DNA of 43,926 nt from Caldilineaceae bacterium SB0661_bin_34 (GTDB lineage: Bacteria > Chloroflexota > Anaerolineae > Caldilineales > Caldilineaceae), in the NCBI GenBank assembly GCA_009841145.1, contig VXMJ01000100.1:1-43926 (forward strand), given 5' to 3'. Under the pieces are notes generated by a model. The model was given only the letters and a program-made list of their open reading frames with translations. It did not search any database and was not told the DNA's origin. Below are positions 24,494-33,743 of this stretch, piece after piece. The translations under genes were made by a program, and so were the position numbers. Each line of letters starts with the position of its first letter. Position 1 is the first letter of the stretch.

Positions 24494-25654
24494 ATGAATG
24501 CGGCTGGAATTGCGGAACGGGCACGGCTTCCGGTATTGCCGGAAGTCAACGGGCGCGCGGAAGAACCGCACCCCGATGCCGACCCCACCATGACGCGGGA
24601 AGCGCGGAAGGAACGGATCGCTTGGCGACTGGAGCACCTCGACGAATGGCAGCGCGACATTGAAAGCCTGGACCACTACGATCCGGGCTACGCATACGAC
24701 GTTGCCCACGAGTACGATGTCGATTGGACGACCGATCCCGACTACGGTCCTGAAGGCATCCACCTCTATGAATTCGATGAGGACGGCGTGCCGTATCCCG
24801 ATGACGACCGACCGCTGGCCATTAGGGTGCGCATGTATGAGACCGCCCGCGGCTGGCTCGGTCACCGCGTGGTGTCCCAGACCCGCTACGGTTTTGTGCC
24901 GGAGATCGCGGAACGCGTGGGGTTGCGCACCCATCAGGGGCGCCCTTCGAACACGGTGAAGCCGGATCTGATCGTGATGCCATCGGAGGAGGATCTGGAT
25001 CCGTCCCGGTTTCCGGAGGATGGCCAGCCCCGGCCGGACGATGCCGTCCCGGAGTTGGTGCTGGAAATCCTGTCGGAGTCCACGGCGGTGCGGGACCAGG
25101 AAGGCAAGCGGCGGCTGTATGAGTATCTGGGGGTCCGCGAGTACCTGCTGTATGACCTGGGCGGCAAACGCTGGGACAATTCGCCGCGGGAACTGCTGGT
25201 GTACCGACTGGAAGGCGACACCTACCGGCAAGTGCCGGCCGAGCCCAGGCTGTCCGAACCACAGGCACAGGCCTTCTGGAGCGACGTATTCAACGCATAC
25301 ATCCGCATGCTGCCGGACCCACAGGAGGATACCGAGGAGTTTCGCCAGTTGCCGGCAGGGCGCAGACCGCCGCCGCTCTTTCAGTGGCGGGACGCTGTAC
25401 AAGGCCGTTGGCGCGACCGCGCGACCGACGAACGGGACCGCATCAGGCAGGAAGGCAAAAACGAAGGCAGGACAGAAGAACGGTTGGAAGCGACCATTGA
25501 CACGATGCGCGAGTTCCTGGGGCCGGAACTGGCGGATGTGCATCTGGACCGTATCGAGTTGATCTGGCGACGGGATGGCCCTCCGGCGCGTCCGGGACAC
25601 ATTGCGGGCACCGAGCGAATGGCGGTCCCTGCTGCTGCCGGACGATCCCGATAA
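24494..25654 (+). CDS. Uma2 family protein (DUF820, PD-(D/E)XK-like), long form
   Basis: A 386-residue protein. The core TVKPDLIVMPSEEDLD, then PELVLEILSESTAVRDQEGK and RLYEYLGVREYLLYD is the Uma2/DUF820 pattern. In it Asp (KPD), Glu (LEI) and a Lys of the D-Q-E-G-K segment correspond to a PD-(D/E)XK nuclease site. A roughly 100-residue acidic N-terminal region (DHYDPGYAYDVAHEYDVDW) precedes the core. The tail (RIRQEGKNEGRTEERLEAT) is a charged helix found in many such proteins. GGGAG lies before the ATG at 24494; the open frame upstream to 24260 lacks conserved sequence. It is on the opposite strand to the other two Uma2 genes. The biological role of Uma2 proteins is unclear. Confidence 0.75.
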   Translation: MNAAGIAERARLPVLPEVNGRAEEPHPDADPTMTREARKERIAWRLEHLDEWQRDIESLDHYDPGYAYDVAHEYDVDWTTDPDYGPEGIHLYEFDEDGVPYPDDDRPLAIRVRMYETARGWLGHRVVSQTRYGFVPEIAERVGLRTHQGRPSNTVKPDLIVMPSEEDLDPSRFPEDGQPRPDDAVPELVLEILSESTAVRDQEGKRRLYEYLGVREYLLYDLGGKRWDNSPRELLVYRLEGDTYRQVPAEPRLSEPQAQAFWSDVFNAYIRMLPDPQEDTEEFRQLPAGRRPPPLFQWRDAVQGRWRDRATDERDRIRQEGKNEGRTEERLEATIDTMREFLGPELADVHLDRIELIWRRDGPPARPGHIAGTERMAVPAAAGRSR

Positions 25655-25703
25655 CGACCGTGCAGCGGGACGCGAACCGCCAACGAACGGCCGCCAACGG
25701 TGA

Positions 25704-25726
25704 AGGCCGGCCAATACGGCCGGCCT
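25704..25726 (+). terminator. Stem-loop after the Uma2 gene
   Basis: AGGCCGGCC and GGCCGGCCT form a perfect nine-base-pair stem around a five-base loop, about 50 bases after the Uma2 stop. No U-tract follows, so it may be an mRNA 3' end stabiliser or a non-canonical terminator. Confidence 0.45.
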
Positions 25727-25884
25727 CTGAACCAAGCAATCCTGTTCCGCGGGTTTCCGGTTCTGGTGATCGAACAGCCGATACGGAGGGTTTGTTCGGA
25801 CACGCCGGAATTCGCCGACAACGGTGCTCCGGGCTGCGTCATGACCTGAACAATCCGTTCGCGGTTCGTAAGGGCTAGACAGAT

Positions 25885-26284
25885 TTAGCCGTCGTGTTCC
25901 TCTGCGATGCGCACGAGGTCGTACAGGCGGTTCATCGCCTCCATGGGCGAAAGGCTGTTGACATCCAGTTGGCGGAGGGCCTGCAGGGCCGGGTGTTCCT
26001 CCAGGAACAGCGTGGACTGCACCGTCTGATCCGACCCCGGTACCGGGATCAGGTCGGTTAGGCTGTCGGACACGACGGCTCCACTCTCTTCCAGTTGTCC
26101 AAGGATTTCAGCTGCACGTTCATGGACCGCCTTGGGCAGGCCGGCCATGCGGCCCATATGAACGCCGAAGGAACAGCCCGCGCCATCTTCGGCAATGGTA
26201 TGCGGGAAGGTGATTGAGCCGCCCGAATCATCCACCTGAACGTGACGGTTCTGGATGTTCGGCAGCCGGTCCGCCAGGTCCGTC
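25885..26284 (-). pseudogene. Duplicated 3' fragment of mutS
   Basis: The minus strand encodes about 130 residues (TDLADRLPNIQNRHVQVDD through LYDLVRIAEEH) that copy the C-terminal end of the intact MutS encoded at 28587-31211. A 71-base stretch (25904-25974) is identical in DNA to 28606-28676, and the homology breaks sharply at about 26284, opposite 28987. The ATPase Walker motifs are not included, so this cannot be a working MutS. The frame is still open without stops and extends to an ATG at 26361 through unrelated sequence, so the duplication is recent or the piece is still expressed. Confidence 0.85.
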
Positions 26285-26514
26285 TCCTGTGCAACAGACC
26301 CGCGGCAATGTTCTGGACGCTTGGACGCGATACGCGAGTGTTGACTCCTGAAGGAGATCATGATGACCTCTTCCTTTGGGAGCCAAACTGATCTTGGCTA
26401 CAGGGCTACAGACAGGGATGCCGGATGGATGGTAAAGGCAGGTAGGGGATCCTGCCCCCGAAGAGGCGCCGATGCAGGGACCGAAGCCATGTCGACGAGA
26501 TTGAAACAGTGCCT

Positions 26515-27342
26515 TCAAGAGGCGTGTCGGTGCAGCTTCGCTTCCAGTTCCCGGATGCGTTCCGCCGCGATGCATTCCGCGTTCAACCGGGCCTGCCGCT
26601 CCGTTTCCTCGCGTCGTTCCGCTTCCTCAACGCGTCGTTCTGCCTCCATCCGGGCTTTCTGTTCCTCCAGCCGACCTTGGCGTTCTTTCTCGGCAATGCG
26701 CTGCATCTCGGGCAGGTCCATGATGGGCTTGGTGGTTGTTGGGTCGTAGCACTTCAACTGTCCCTTCTCCCAGCGTAGTTTCAGCCCCAGTGCCTTGCTG
26801 TAGCCCTCCAGGTTGCCCTTGGGCAACTTCGCGATTGCGATCGGCTCGTAGCGGTCCCCCACTAGCCGATCCCCTGCCAGCCGCGCGCCGTAGCTCTCGC
26901 CGGTCTCGTCGAAGCGCCAATACTCCGGGATGCCCAGGGCCGCGTAGTCGGCCGGCTTGTCGCGGACATCGATGCGGCCGGTGGAAAGAGAGGCCACCTC
27001 CAGCACGAAGTCGGGCGGCTTGCCCTGCTCGGAGATGACGTAGGCATTGCGCCGCGCACAGGCGTCCGGGTCGGCATTGAAGGCAATCAGCATGTCGGGG
27101 GCGCGCAGCCCCTTGATCTCCGACAAGGAGTGCGGCGCGATGTACACCTTTCCGTTCATTACGGTGGTCTCAGGGGTACCGAAGTGCCAGGACAGGAAGT
27201 AGGAAACACCGGATAGGGCGAGAACACGGAACCAAGTCCACTCGTCGGGATTCCGGGGCGGGTCGGGAAAGGATTTCAGGTGGCCGATGTCCGGTTCGAC
27301 CGGACCGTGGGGAGTGGCGTTACCGTGGGGTGTGGTGTTCAT
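26515..27342 (-). CDS. Uma2 family protein with coiled-coil tail (copy A)
   Basis: A 275-residue Uma2/DUF820 protein. The core RAPDMLIAFNADPDAC, KPPDFVLEVASLSTGRID and KPADYAALGIPEYWRFD contains the acidic and lysine residues of a PD-(D/E)XK-type site. The last 75 residues or so are Arg/Glu-rich helix (EEAERREETERQARLNAE), predicted coiled coil, ending LEAKLHRHAS. The ATG at 27342 has AGG upstream and aligns with the start of copy B; the longer frame to 27483 is not conserved. The next gene upstream on the same strand is copy B, from which it clearly arose by duplication or shares a recent ancestor. Confidence 0.8.
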   Translation of the reverse strand: MNTTPHGNATPHGPVEPDIGHLKSFPDPPRNPDEWTWFRVLALSGVSYFLSWHFGTPETTVMNGKVYIAPHSLSEIKGLRAPDMLIAFNADPDACARRNAYVISEQGKPPDFVLEVASLSTGRIDVRDKPADYAALGIPEYWRFDETGESYGARLAGDRLVGDRYEPIAIAKLPKGNLEGYSKALGLKLRWEKGQLKCYDPTTTKPIMDLPEMQRIAEKERQGRLEEQKARMEAERRVEEAERREETERQARLNAECIAAERIRELEAKLHRHAS

Positions 27343-27519
27343 GTCAAACCTGGTTGGTTCGGACAGGCGGGGTAGCGCCCGCAGGAGTGCACCCGGCACG
27401 GTCCCGGACTGCGTCCAATGGGGCTGCCTGTCCTTGACGCGGCAGGTCGCGGAGTCTAGGCTCCGGTATGCCGGAATGGACACGCTCCCGCAGGACCGGT
27501 TGGGATGCTACCAATGCCT

Positions 27520-28362
27520 TCAGTGCCTGCGTTGGTGCAGCTTCGCCTCCAGTTCCCGAATCTGCTGCTCTGCCTCCAGCCTGGCTTGTCGCTCTTCCTC
27601 GGCTCGTTGCTCCGCTTTCAGCCTAGCTTGCCGCTCCGCCATTTTGGCTTGTCGCTCCTCCTCGGCTCGTTGCTCCGCTTCCAGCCGGGCTTTCTGTGCC
27701 TCCAGCCGACCTTGGCGTTCCTCCTCGGCGATGCGCTGCATCTCGGCCAGGTTCATGATGGCCCTGCCCGTCTCGGGGTCGTGCCATTGCAGCCATCCGT
27801 CATCCCAGCGCAGGTACAGCTCCAGCACCTCGCTGTAGCCCTCCAGGCCGCCGTCGGGCCGCTCGGTGATCTCGATCGGCTCGTAGCGGTCCCCCACCAG
27901 CCGGTCCCCCGCCAGCCGTTGGCCGTGGTGCTCGCCGGTCTCGTCGAAGCGCCAGTACTCGGGGATGCCCAGGGCGGCATAGTCGGCCGGCTTGTCGCGG
28001 ACATCGATGCGGCCGGTGGAGCGGGAGGCGACCTCCAGGACGAAGTCGGGCGGCTTGCCCTGCTCGGAGATGATGTAGGCGTTGCTGCGGTGGCAGGCTT
28101 CGGGGTCGACATCGAAGGCGATCATGAGGTCGGGCACGCGCAGGCCCTTGATGCCCGACCGGGGTTCGGGGGCGATGTACAGTTCGGCGGTGATCAGGGT
28201 GGTGTCGGGGTTGGCGAAGTGCCAGTTCAGGAGGTAGGGGGCGCCTTGTTCGGAGAGATGACGGTGGCTGCTCATTTCGTCGGGATGGCGGGGCGGCGGG
28301 TCGGGGAAGGGCACCAGAATGTCGGTGTCCGTCCCGACCGGGCCGAAGGAGGTGGTGCTCAT
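27520..28362 (-). CDS. Uma2 family protein with repeat-expanded coiled-coil tail (copy B)
   Basis: A 280-residue Uma2/DUF820 protein, closely similar to copy A through the core (VPDLMIAFDVDPEAC; KPPDFVLEVASRSTGRIDV; DKPADYAALGIPEYWRFDE). The tail is longer in repeat content: the unit RAEEERQAK/RLEAEQ occurs twice because of a 63-base DNA repeat. AGGA precedes the ATG at 28362. It follows mutS on the same strand after about 220 bases. The function is unknown; a DNA nuclease role is suggested by the fold only. Confidence 0.8.
   Translation of the reverse strand: MSTTSFGPVGTDTDILVPFPDPPPRHPDEMSSHRHLSEQGAPYLLNWHFANPDTTLITAELYIAPEPRSGIKGLRVPDLMIAFDVDPEACHRSNAYIISEQGKPPDFVLEVASRSTGRIDVRDKPADYAALGIPEYWRFDETGEHHGQRLAGDRLVGDRYEPIEITERPDGGLEGYSEVLELYLRWDDGWLQWHDPETGRAIMNLAEMQRIAEEERQGRLEAQKARLEAEQRAEEERQAKMAERQARLKAEQRAEEERQARLEAEQQIRELEAKLHQRRH
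27582..27686. repeat. Imperfect direct repeat in the Uma2 copy B tail
   Basis: Two 42-base copies (27582-27623 and 27645-27686) differ at two positions and are spaced 63 bases apart, that is 21 codons, preserving frame. They encode a repeated charged heptad segment of the coiled coil, a likely site for length variation by slippage or recombination. Confidence 0.75.
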
Positions 28363-28586
28363 GTCAATCCTGGTTGAGCCGCGTGGGGCGGGTGTGGTCC
28401 GAGCCGATTATACCGGTTGGTTTCACTTCGCGCAGGGCCGTTGTTGGTTGATTGAACATGCTGACCAGTGAGCCCCAACAGATCCGGGGAGGGCGTCATC
28501 GAACCGGTTGGATGCCACGAGGCATATCACGGAACCGGTGCCGTCCGGCCAAAGCTCCTTGTACCATCTGCTGGGGCAGGACGGGT

Positions 28587-31211
28587 TCAGCTGCCGTGTT
28601 CCTCGGCGATGCGCACGAGGTCGTACAGGCGGTTCATCGCCTCCATGGGCGAAAGGCTGTTGACATCCAGTTGGCGCAGGGCCTGCAGCGCGGGATGTTC
28701 TTCCAGGAACAGTGTGGACTGCACCGTCTGATCCGGTGCGGGAGCCTGGATCAGGTCGGTTAGGCTGTCGGGCACGGCGGCTCCGCTGGCCTCCAGTTGC
28801 CCGAGGATTTCGGCCGCGCGTTCATGGACCGCCTTGGGCAGGCCGGCCATGCGGCCCACGTGAACGCCGAAGGAACGGCCCGCGGCTCCTTCGGCAATGG
28901 TGTGCAGGAAGGTGATCGAACCGCCTGAATCATCCACCTGGACATGGCGGTTCTGTACCTTCGGCAACCGATCCGCCAGGTCCGTCAATTCGTGGAAGTG
29001 CGTGGCAAACAGGGTCTTGGCTCCCAGCCCCTCGGCGTTGTGGACGAACTCGAGGATGGCCCAGGCGATGGCAAGGCCGTCGTAGGTGCTCGTGCCGCGG
29101 CCGATCTCGTCCAGGATCAACAGGCTGCGGCGGGTGGCGTGGTTGAGGATGTAGGCCGTTTCGATCATTTCCACCATGAAGGTGGACAGGCCGCGCTGGA
29201 TGGCGTCGCTGGCGCCGATGCGCGTGAAGATCCGATCGACCAGGCCCAGCCGGGCCGATTCGGCCGGAACAAAGGAGCCCATCTGGGCCATGAGGCAGAT
29301 AACGGCCGCCTGGCGCAGGTAGGTGGACTTGCCGGCCATGTTGGGTCCGGTCAGGATTTGGATCGCGCTTTCCTCCGTCATCCGCAGGTCGTTGGGCACG
29401 AATCTGGTCTCGGACAGGGTGGCCTCGACCACGGGATGCCGCCCCTGGGCAATCGCGATGTCGAAGCCGTCGTGCATCTCGGGCCGCACATACCGGTTGT
29501 CGCGCGCCGCCTGTGCCAGTGCAGCCGCAACGTCCAGCCGGGCCAGGCGCCGGGCCAGGCCGCGCAGCTCCTCCGCATGGGCCTGCAGCGACTGGGCCAC
29601 TTCCCGGAACAGTTGCTGTTCCAGTTCCGCCGTGCGCTCCTCGGAATTTAGGATTTCCGTTTCTATGTGCTTCAGTTCCTCCGTGAAGTACCGTTCGGCA
29701 TTGACCAGTGTCTGTTTGCGGATGTAGGTGTCGGGCACCCTGGTCGACTGTGCCTTGGGCACTTCAAGGTAGTAGCCGAAAACCCGGTTGAAACCCACCT
29801 TGATGCCGGGCAGGCCTGTGGCGCTGCGTTCCGATTCCTCCATGGCCAACAGGCGCTCGCGCGCCGCCTGCGCCCGGCGCTTCAGATCGTCCAGCTCCGG
29901 CCGGAACCCCTCGCGGATCAAACCGCCTTGGGCCAGGGTGGCCGGCAGTTCGTCGGGCAACGCGGTCTGCAGCAGGTCCAGGGCCGCTGTGCATTCGGGC
30001 ACGGGCTCCAGGAACTCCGGTGCGGCCGCGGTCCCAAATTCCTGCAACGACTGGTTGAGGTCGGGCATCAGCCCCAGGGTGTCCCTGATGCCGCCCAGGT
30101 CGCGGGGGGAGGCGGAGCCGTAGACGACCCGCTGTACCCAGCGCGTCAGATCCCCGACGCGGCTCAGCAGCTCCTGCACGTCGCTCAGGGCAAGACCGTT
30201 TTCGAACAGGGCCTCAACGGCATCCAGCCGTGCATTGATGCTGTCCGTGTCCAGCAGGGGGCGGCCCAGCCAGTCCCGCAGGAGACGTGTCCCCATGGGG
30301 GTCCGGGCGTGGTCGAGCGTTTCCAGCAGGGACCCTTCCACCTGCCGCGTTCGCAGGTTCTCCACCAATTCCAGGTTGAGCCGGGTGTACTCGTCCAACA
30401 GCATGAACCCCGAAGTTTCGTAGGTCTGGACTCGGTTCAGGTGTTCCGCGATGGCGGGTTGGTACTCCCCGACATAGTGGAACAGGGCGCTGACCGCGGC
30501 GACTGCCTGTGGCTTGTTCGTCAACCCGAAGCCGTCCAGCCGGGCGATGCGGCAGTGTTCCAGCACGCGCCGCGTGGCGCCCGGTTCCGCCCAAATCCAG
30601 GGTTCCAGTTCGGACACGGATGCATCCAGGCGATCCAGGGCCGGGGCCAGGGCCGGAACCCGGTCCGTTGTCGCGGCGGGCAGCAGCACTTCGCTGGGTT
30701 CCAGCCGGATGAGTTCATCGATGACGCGGGCGCACAGTTCGTCGGGATGGCTGTCCTGCAACTGGGTTGCCTGGCAGGAGCCTTCCGTCACATCGCTCGC
30801 CGCAATGCCCGCGCTCAGCCGATCCGGCGCGAAGTGGACGGCCGCCAAGCGGTTGCTGCGCGCCGTCAGGAGATCCGGGGACGTCAGGGTGCCGCGCGTG
30901 AGGACCTGGGTGATCTTCCGGTCCACGAGGCCCTTGCCCGGTTCGCTCACCTGCTCGGCGATGGCGACCTTGATCCCGCTGTCCATGAGCTTGGCCAGAT
31001 AGGAGTCGACCGAGTGGTATGGCACACCCGCCAGCGGCACCCTCTGGTTCTGGCCCACCGGACGCGAGGTCAGTGTCACCTCGCAAACGTCCGCCAACAC
31101 CTCGGCATCTTCGTCGAACGTCTCGTAAAAGTCGCCTAGGCGGAACAGCAGTAGTGTGTCCGGATACTGCTGTTTCAGTTCCAGGTACTGGGCCCGCATC
31201 GGGGTGGTCAT
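28587..31211 (-). CDS. mutS: DNA mismatch repair ATPase MutS
   Basis: An 874-residue, full-length MutS1. The mismatch-contacting F-x-E is in GDFYETF (Phe28, Glu30). The connector, lever and clamp regions follow. The ABC ATPase has Walker A TGPNMAGKSTY (Lys628), the STFMVEM segment, Walker B LLILDEIGRGTST and the ATHFHELTDL H-loop. The C-terminal region ends with the LYDLVRIAEEHGS segment that is duplicated at 25885-26284. It recognises base mismatches and recruits MutL. No mutL is visible here. The start is the ATG at 31211, with the family-typical M-x-Q-Y-L-E-L-K context close by. It lies 37 bases after the unknown gene 31249-32484 and appears to be the distal part of the long minus-strand run. 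Confidence 0.96.
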   Translation of the reverse strand: MTTPMRAQYLELKQQYPDTLLLFRLGDFYETFDEDAEVLADVCEVTLTSRPVGQNQRVPLAGVPYHSVDSYLAKLMDSGIKVAIAEQVSEPGKGLVDRKITQVLTRGTLTSPDLLTARSNRLAAVHFAPDRLSAGIAASDVTEGSCQATQLQDSHPDELCARVIDELIRLEPSEVLLPAATTDRVPALAPALDRLDASVSELEPWIWAEPGATRRVLEHCRIARLDGFGLTNKPQAVAAVSALFHYVGEYQPAIAEHLNRVQTYETSGFMLLDEYTRLNLELVENLRTRQVEGSLLETLDHARTPMGTRLLRDWLGRPLLDTDSINARLDAVEALFENGLALSDVQELLSRVGDLTRWVQRVVYGSASPRDLGGIRDTLGLMPDLNQSLQEFGTAAAPEFLEPVPECTAALDLLQTALPDELPATLAQGGLIREGFRPELDDLKRRAQAARERLLAMEESERSATGLPGIKVGFNRVFGYYLEVPKAQSTRVPDTYIRKQTLVNAERYFTEELKHIETEILNSEERTAELEQQLFREVAQSLQAHAEELRGLARRLARLDVAAALAQAARDNRYVRPEMHDGFDIAIAQGRHPVVEATLSETRFVPNDLRMTEESAIQILTGPNMAGKSTYLRQAAVICLMAQMGSFVPAESARLGLVDRIFTRIGASDAIQRGLSTFMVEMIETAYILNHATRRSLLILDEIGRGTSTYDGLAIAWAILEFVHNAEGLGAKTLFATHFHELTDLADRLPKVQNRHVQVDDSGGSITFLHTIAEGAAGRSFGVHVGRMAGLPKAVHERAAEILGQLEASGAAVPDSLTDLIQAPAPDQTVQSTLFLEEHPALQALRQLDVNSLSPMEAMNRLYDLVRIAEEHGS

Positions 31212-31248
31212 GTGGCCAACCGATGTCTTTAGGCCGGGTTCACGGTGT

Positions 31249-32484
31249 TCATACGCGGGCCTCGTTCAGGGCGCCTACAAGCTCCAGCCATCCGCACTGG
31301 CTGAACTCAAGCAGGTTGTAGGCCGGAACCGGCCGGGACTGGGGCATGTAGACCGGCAGGTCCAGGCTTTCGGGCGGCGCATCCGCGGCGTCCTCCGGCA
31401 TCACAATCAGTTCGGGGGTGTTGCGCTGCAGGTCCAGGATGCCGTTGAGTGCATCCAGCAGTTCCGTCAACACCACCATCCCGGCGTCGGTATGCGCCAC
31501 GGGCAGCAGGTTCAGCTGGAACTGAATCTTGCGCATGAAGTCGAATAGATCCCGGTAGGGATTGCCGAGATCGTCCGGATTGAACCGGGCCCGCAGGTAG
31601 GCGGCCTCCACGGTGCGTTCGCGGTTCAGCAGTTGGCGGGACCGATCAACGAACTGGCTGCACAGAAAGTGCAGTTGCGAAACCCGGGAGGATACGAAGC
31701 CATGGCGTGCGGCCGGTGCGCTTCCGTGTGCCTGAAGCTGTCGGAGCAGTTCCAGACCGGATCGGGGTGCCTGGTCCGCGGTTGCCAGCCACCGGAGCAG
31801 GATGCCGGCCAGTTCTCCCTGCTGCCAACTGGCCGTCACCTCCGCCTCTGTCCGCAACTGGAAGGCGGTTTCAGCGGCGTGGGGCAGGCACCGGTCGGCC
31901 ATCAGCAACTGGAACCCTTGGCGGCCGCCCGGCCGCGCATCCTTCAGGGCCGCGGCAACTTCCAGCGTGTTGAGAATGCCGGTCAGGACCGCGAAGTCCG
32001 GTCCGGACAGGTTGGTCAGGGACCAGTCCGCGTGTCCGGGCAGTTCCGCCAGGACCGGTGCAGTTTCGGGAAACAGGGTGTGCAGTGGTTGACGGGTCTG
32101 ATGCTGCGGCAGCAGGCACAGCACAACTTGCTGTATGCCCGTGACCGCGCGGACGGCCTCCAGCCAGCGGGTCAGCGTGACGGAATGCTGAAGGTAACCG
32201 TCCAGGCCGGCCAGCTGGGTTTGCGTCCCGGTCCGAACCTGCAGGGCTGGATGGCGGCCGTACCGGATGTCCAGTGCTGCGGCAACGGTCAGGCCTTCGG
32301 GTAGCGGCTGGGCCAGCAGCGCGGCCAGGGTGCCGTGTCCGTGGTGGTGCAGCAGACTGGTTACGTCTTCCAGCTCCGCATGTCCGGGCAGGTGCAGTGC
32401 CGGCAATCCGGGACAGTAGCAGCACAGGAGCCAGGGGCGGTCCCGGATGAAGGATCGGGTTTCGGGAGTTGCCTCGTCGGCCAT
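31249..32484 (-). CDS. Unknown 411-aa protein upstream of mutS
   Basis: I do not recognise this protein. It begins MADEATPETRSFIRDRPWLLCCYCPG if the ATG at 32484 is used; a TTG nine bases earlier is possible, and neither has a clear ribosome binding site. The first half is Leu/His/Gln-rich with alternating hydrophobic segments (LLCCYCPGLPALHLPG; VVLCLLPQH). The second half looks helical (FLCSQFVDRSRQLLNRERTVEA, then LFDFMRKIQFQLNLLPVAH). No signal peptide or transmembrane helix is obvious. Length, codon use and the tight fit between the enolase-superfamily gene (62 bases) and mutS (37 bases) support a real gene. Function cannot be stated. Confidence 0.6.
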   Translation of the reverse strand: MADEATPETRSFIRDRPWLLCCYCPGLPALHLPGHAELEDVTSLLHHHGHGTLAALLAQPLPEGLTVAAALDIRYGRHPALQVRTGTQTQLAGLDGYLQHSVTLTRWLEAVRAVTGIQQVVLCLLPQHQTRQPLHTLFPETAPVLAELPGHADWSLTNLSGPDFAVLTGILNTLEVAAALKDARPGGRQGFQLLMADRCLPHAAETAFQLRTEAEVTASWQQGELAGILLRWLATADQAPRSGLELLRQLQAHGSAPAARHGFVSSRVSQLHFLCSQFVDRSRQLLNRERTVEAAYLRARFNPDDLGNPYRDLFDFMRKIQFQLNLLPVAHTDAGMVVLTELLDALNGILDLQRNTPELIVMPEDAADAPPESLDLPVYMPQSRPVPAYNLLEFSQCGWLELVGALNEARV

Positions 32485-32545
32485 GCCAGTCAAGGCCGGG
32501 GCAGGTGGTATGAATCCTGTCGCCGCAGCCCGTTTGTCTCCTTGG

Positions 32546-33724
32546 TCAGTCCAGGTGTGTTGCCTGATGTCTGAAACAGTGTCGCATCACCGCGTCCTCG
32601 TTGATCTCCACACCCAGTCCGGGACCCTCGGGCACCTGCACGCGGCCATCCGTGAACCGGAACGGATGGCGGGCCAGCTCGTCCCGGAGCGGGTTCGGCG
32701 TCCGGTCGTATTCCATGACCGGTTCCTGTAGGAAGGGATGGGCCGTGCCCGACGTGGCCGCGGGAGGCGTAACGCTGGCCAGGTGCAGCGAGGCGGCCAC
32801 CATCACGGGCGATCCCCAGACATGGGGATGCACGCGCACGCCGTGCGCTTCGGCCAGCTGGGTGACGCGGTGCTGCTCGGTGATGCCGCCCACGTTGCCG
32901 ACATCTGGCTGCAGGATGTCCACCGCCTGCCTGCGCACGTAGTCCAGGCATTCGAACCGCGTGCGCAGTACCTCGCCGCCGGCGAGCGGCAAGCCGGGCA
33001 CCGCCTGCCGGATCCGCAGGTAGGCCTCGATATCCTTGGCGTTGACCGGCTCCTCAAACCAGTGGACGGCCAGGTCCCTGAGGTCCCTGCCGATCCGGAT
33101 GGCGCCCGCGGCGTCGTAGGCCTGGTTGGCGTCCACCATCAGGAACACGTCGGGTCCGACAAGGTCCCGGATGCCGGCCACCCGGTGCAGATCGGCGGAC
33201 AGCGACAGGCCGCCGACCTTGGTCTTCATGCCCAGGAAGCCCTGATCCAGGTAGCGGCGCACCTCGTCGTGGAGCCGGGCCCTGACGGCCGGGTCGCCTT
33301 CCGGCCGGCCGTAGTAGAGGCCGGTGGCATAGACCAGGATCCGATCGCGCAGGGCGCCGCCCAGGAGGGCATGCACCGGCAGTTGGGAGGCCTTGCCGGC
33401 CAGATCCCAGCAGGCCGTGTCCAGGGCGCTGATGGCGCTGGCCCCGATGCCGCCGGTCAGGCCGCCGTTGTACAGGGCGTGGAACTGGTGCTGCCAGAGC
33501 GTATTGCGGTCCATGGGATTCCCGCCCAGCACCCGTTGCGCCAGCATCTCGTGGATCAGGTGGGCGGTGCCCGCGGCACCGCACTCGCCCCACCCGGACA
33601 GGCCGCTGTCGGTGTCCAGCCGGACCAGGGTCAGGCTGCGCCGATCGATGAAGTCCTGGGACCAGCCGAAGGGCTCGTCGATGGAACAGCCGAGTTCGAA
33701 GGTGTGGACAGCCTCGATGCGCAT
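32546..33724 (-). CDS. Enolase-superfamily (MLE/MR) enzyme, D-galactarolactone cycloisomerase-like
   Basis: A 392-residue mandelate racemase/muconate lactonizing enzyme. The KTK motif gives Lys167 and Lys169. The metal ligands are Asp198 (VDANQAYD), Glu224 (WFEEP) and Glu251 (GGE). The base His301 is in HVWGSP. The C-terminal part EPVMEYDRTPNPLRD and EGPGLGVEINEDA closely follows the pattern I remember for Agrobacterium galactarolactone cycloisomerase, which opens D-galactaro-lactone to 2-keto-3-deoxy-galactarate. Other acid-sugar dehydratases of this superfamily remain possible. It lies 19 bases after pyruvate kinase in the hexuronate cluster, and a uronate-dehydrogenase-like epimerase is two genes upstream, consistent with an oxidative hexuronate branch. 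Confidence 0.8.
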   Translation of the reverse strand: MRIEAVHTFELGCSIDEPFGWSQDFIDRRSLTLVRLDTDSGLSGWGECGAAGTAHLIHEMLAQRVLGGNPMDRNTLWQHQFHALYNGGLTGGIGASAISALDTACWDLAGKASQLPVHALLGGALRDRILVYATGLYYGRPEGDPAVRARLHDEVRRYLDQGFLGMKTKVGGLSLSADLHRVAGIRDLVGPDVFLMVDANQAYDAAGAIRIGRDLRDLAVHWFEEPVNAKDIEAYLRIRQAVPGLPLAGGEVLRTRFECLDYVRRQAVDILQPDVGNVGGITEQHRVTQLAEAHGVRVHPHVWGSPVMVAASLHLASVTPPAATSGTAHPFLQEPVMEYDRTPNPLRDELARHPFRFTDGRVQVPEGPGLGVEINEDAVMRHCFRHQATHLD

Positions 33725-33743
33725 GGGCCGGGACGCGCAGCCC

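Noticed and set aside
27582-27686. Possible CRISPR-like repeats
   Set aside because: Only two copies, in frame within a coiled-coil coding region, and the interval between them is also coding.
29667-31139. 490-codon plus-strand open frame opposite mutS
   Set aside because: It is a shadow of mutS, whose motifs are complete; the translation is rich in Q, G, H and R without any recognisable fold.
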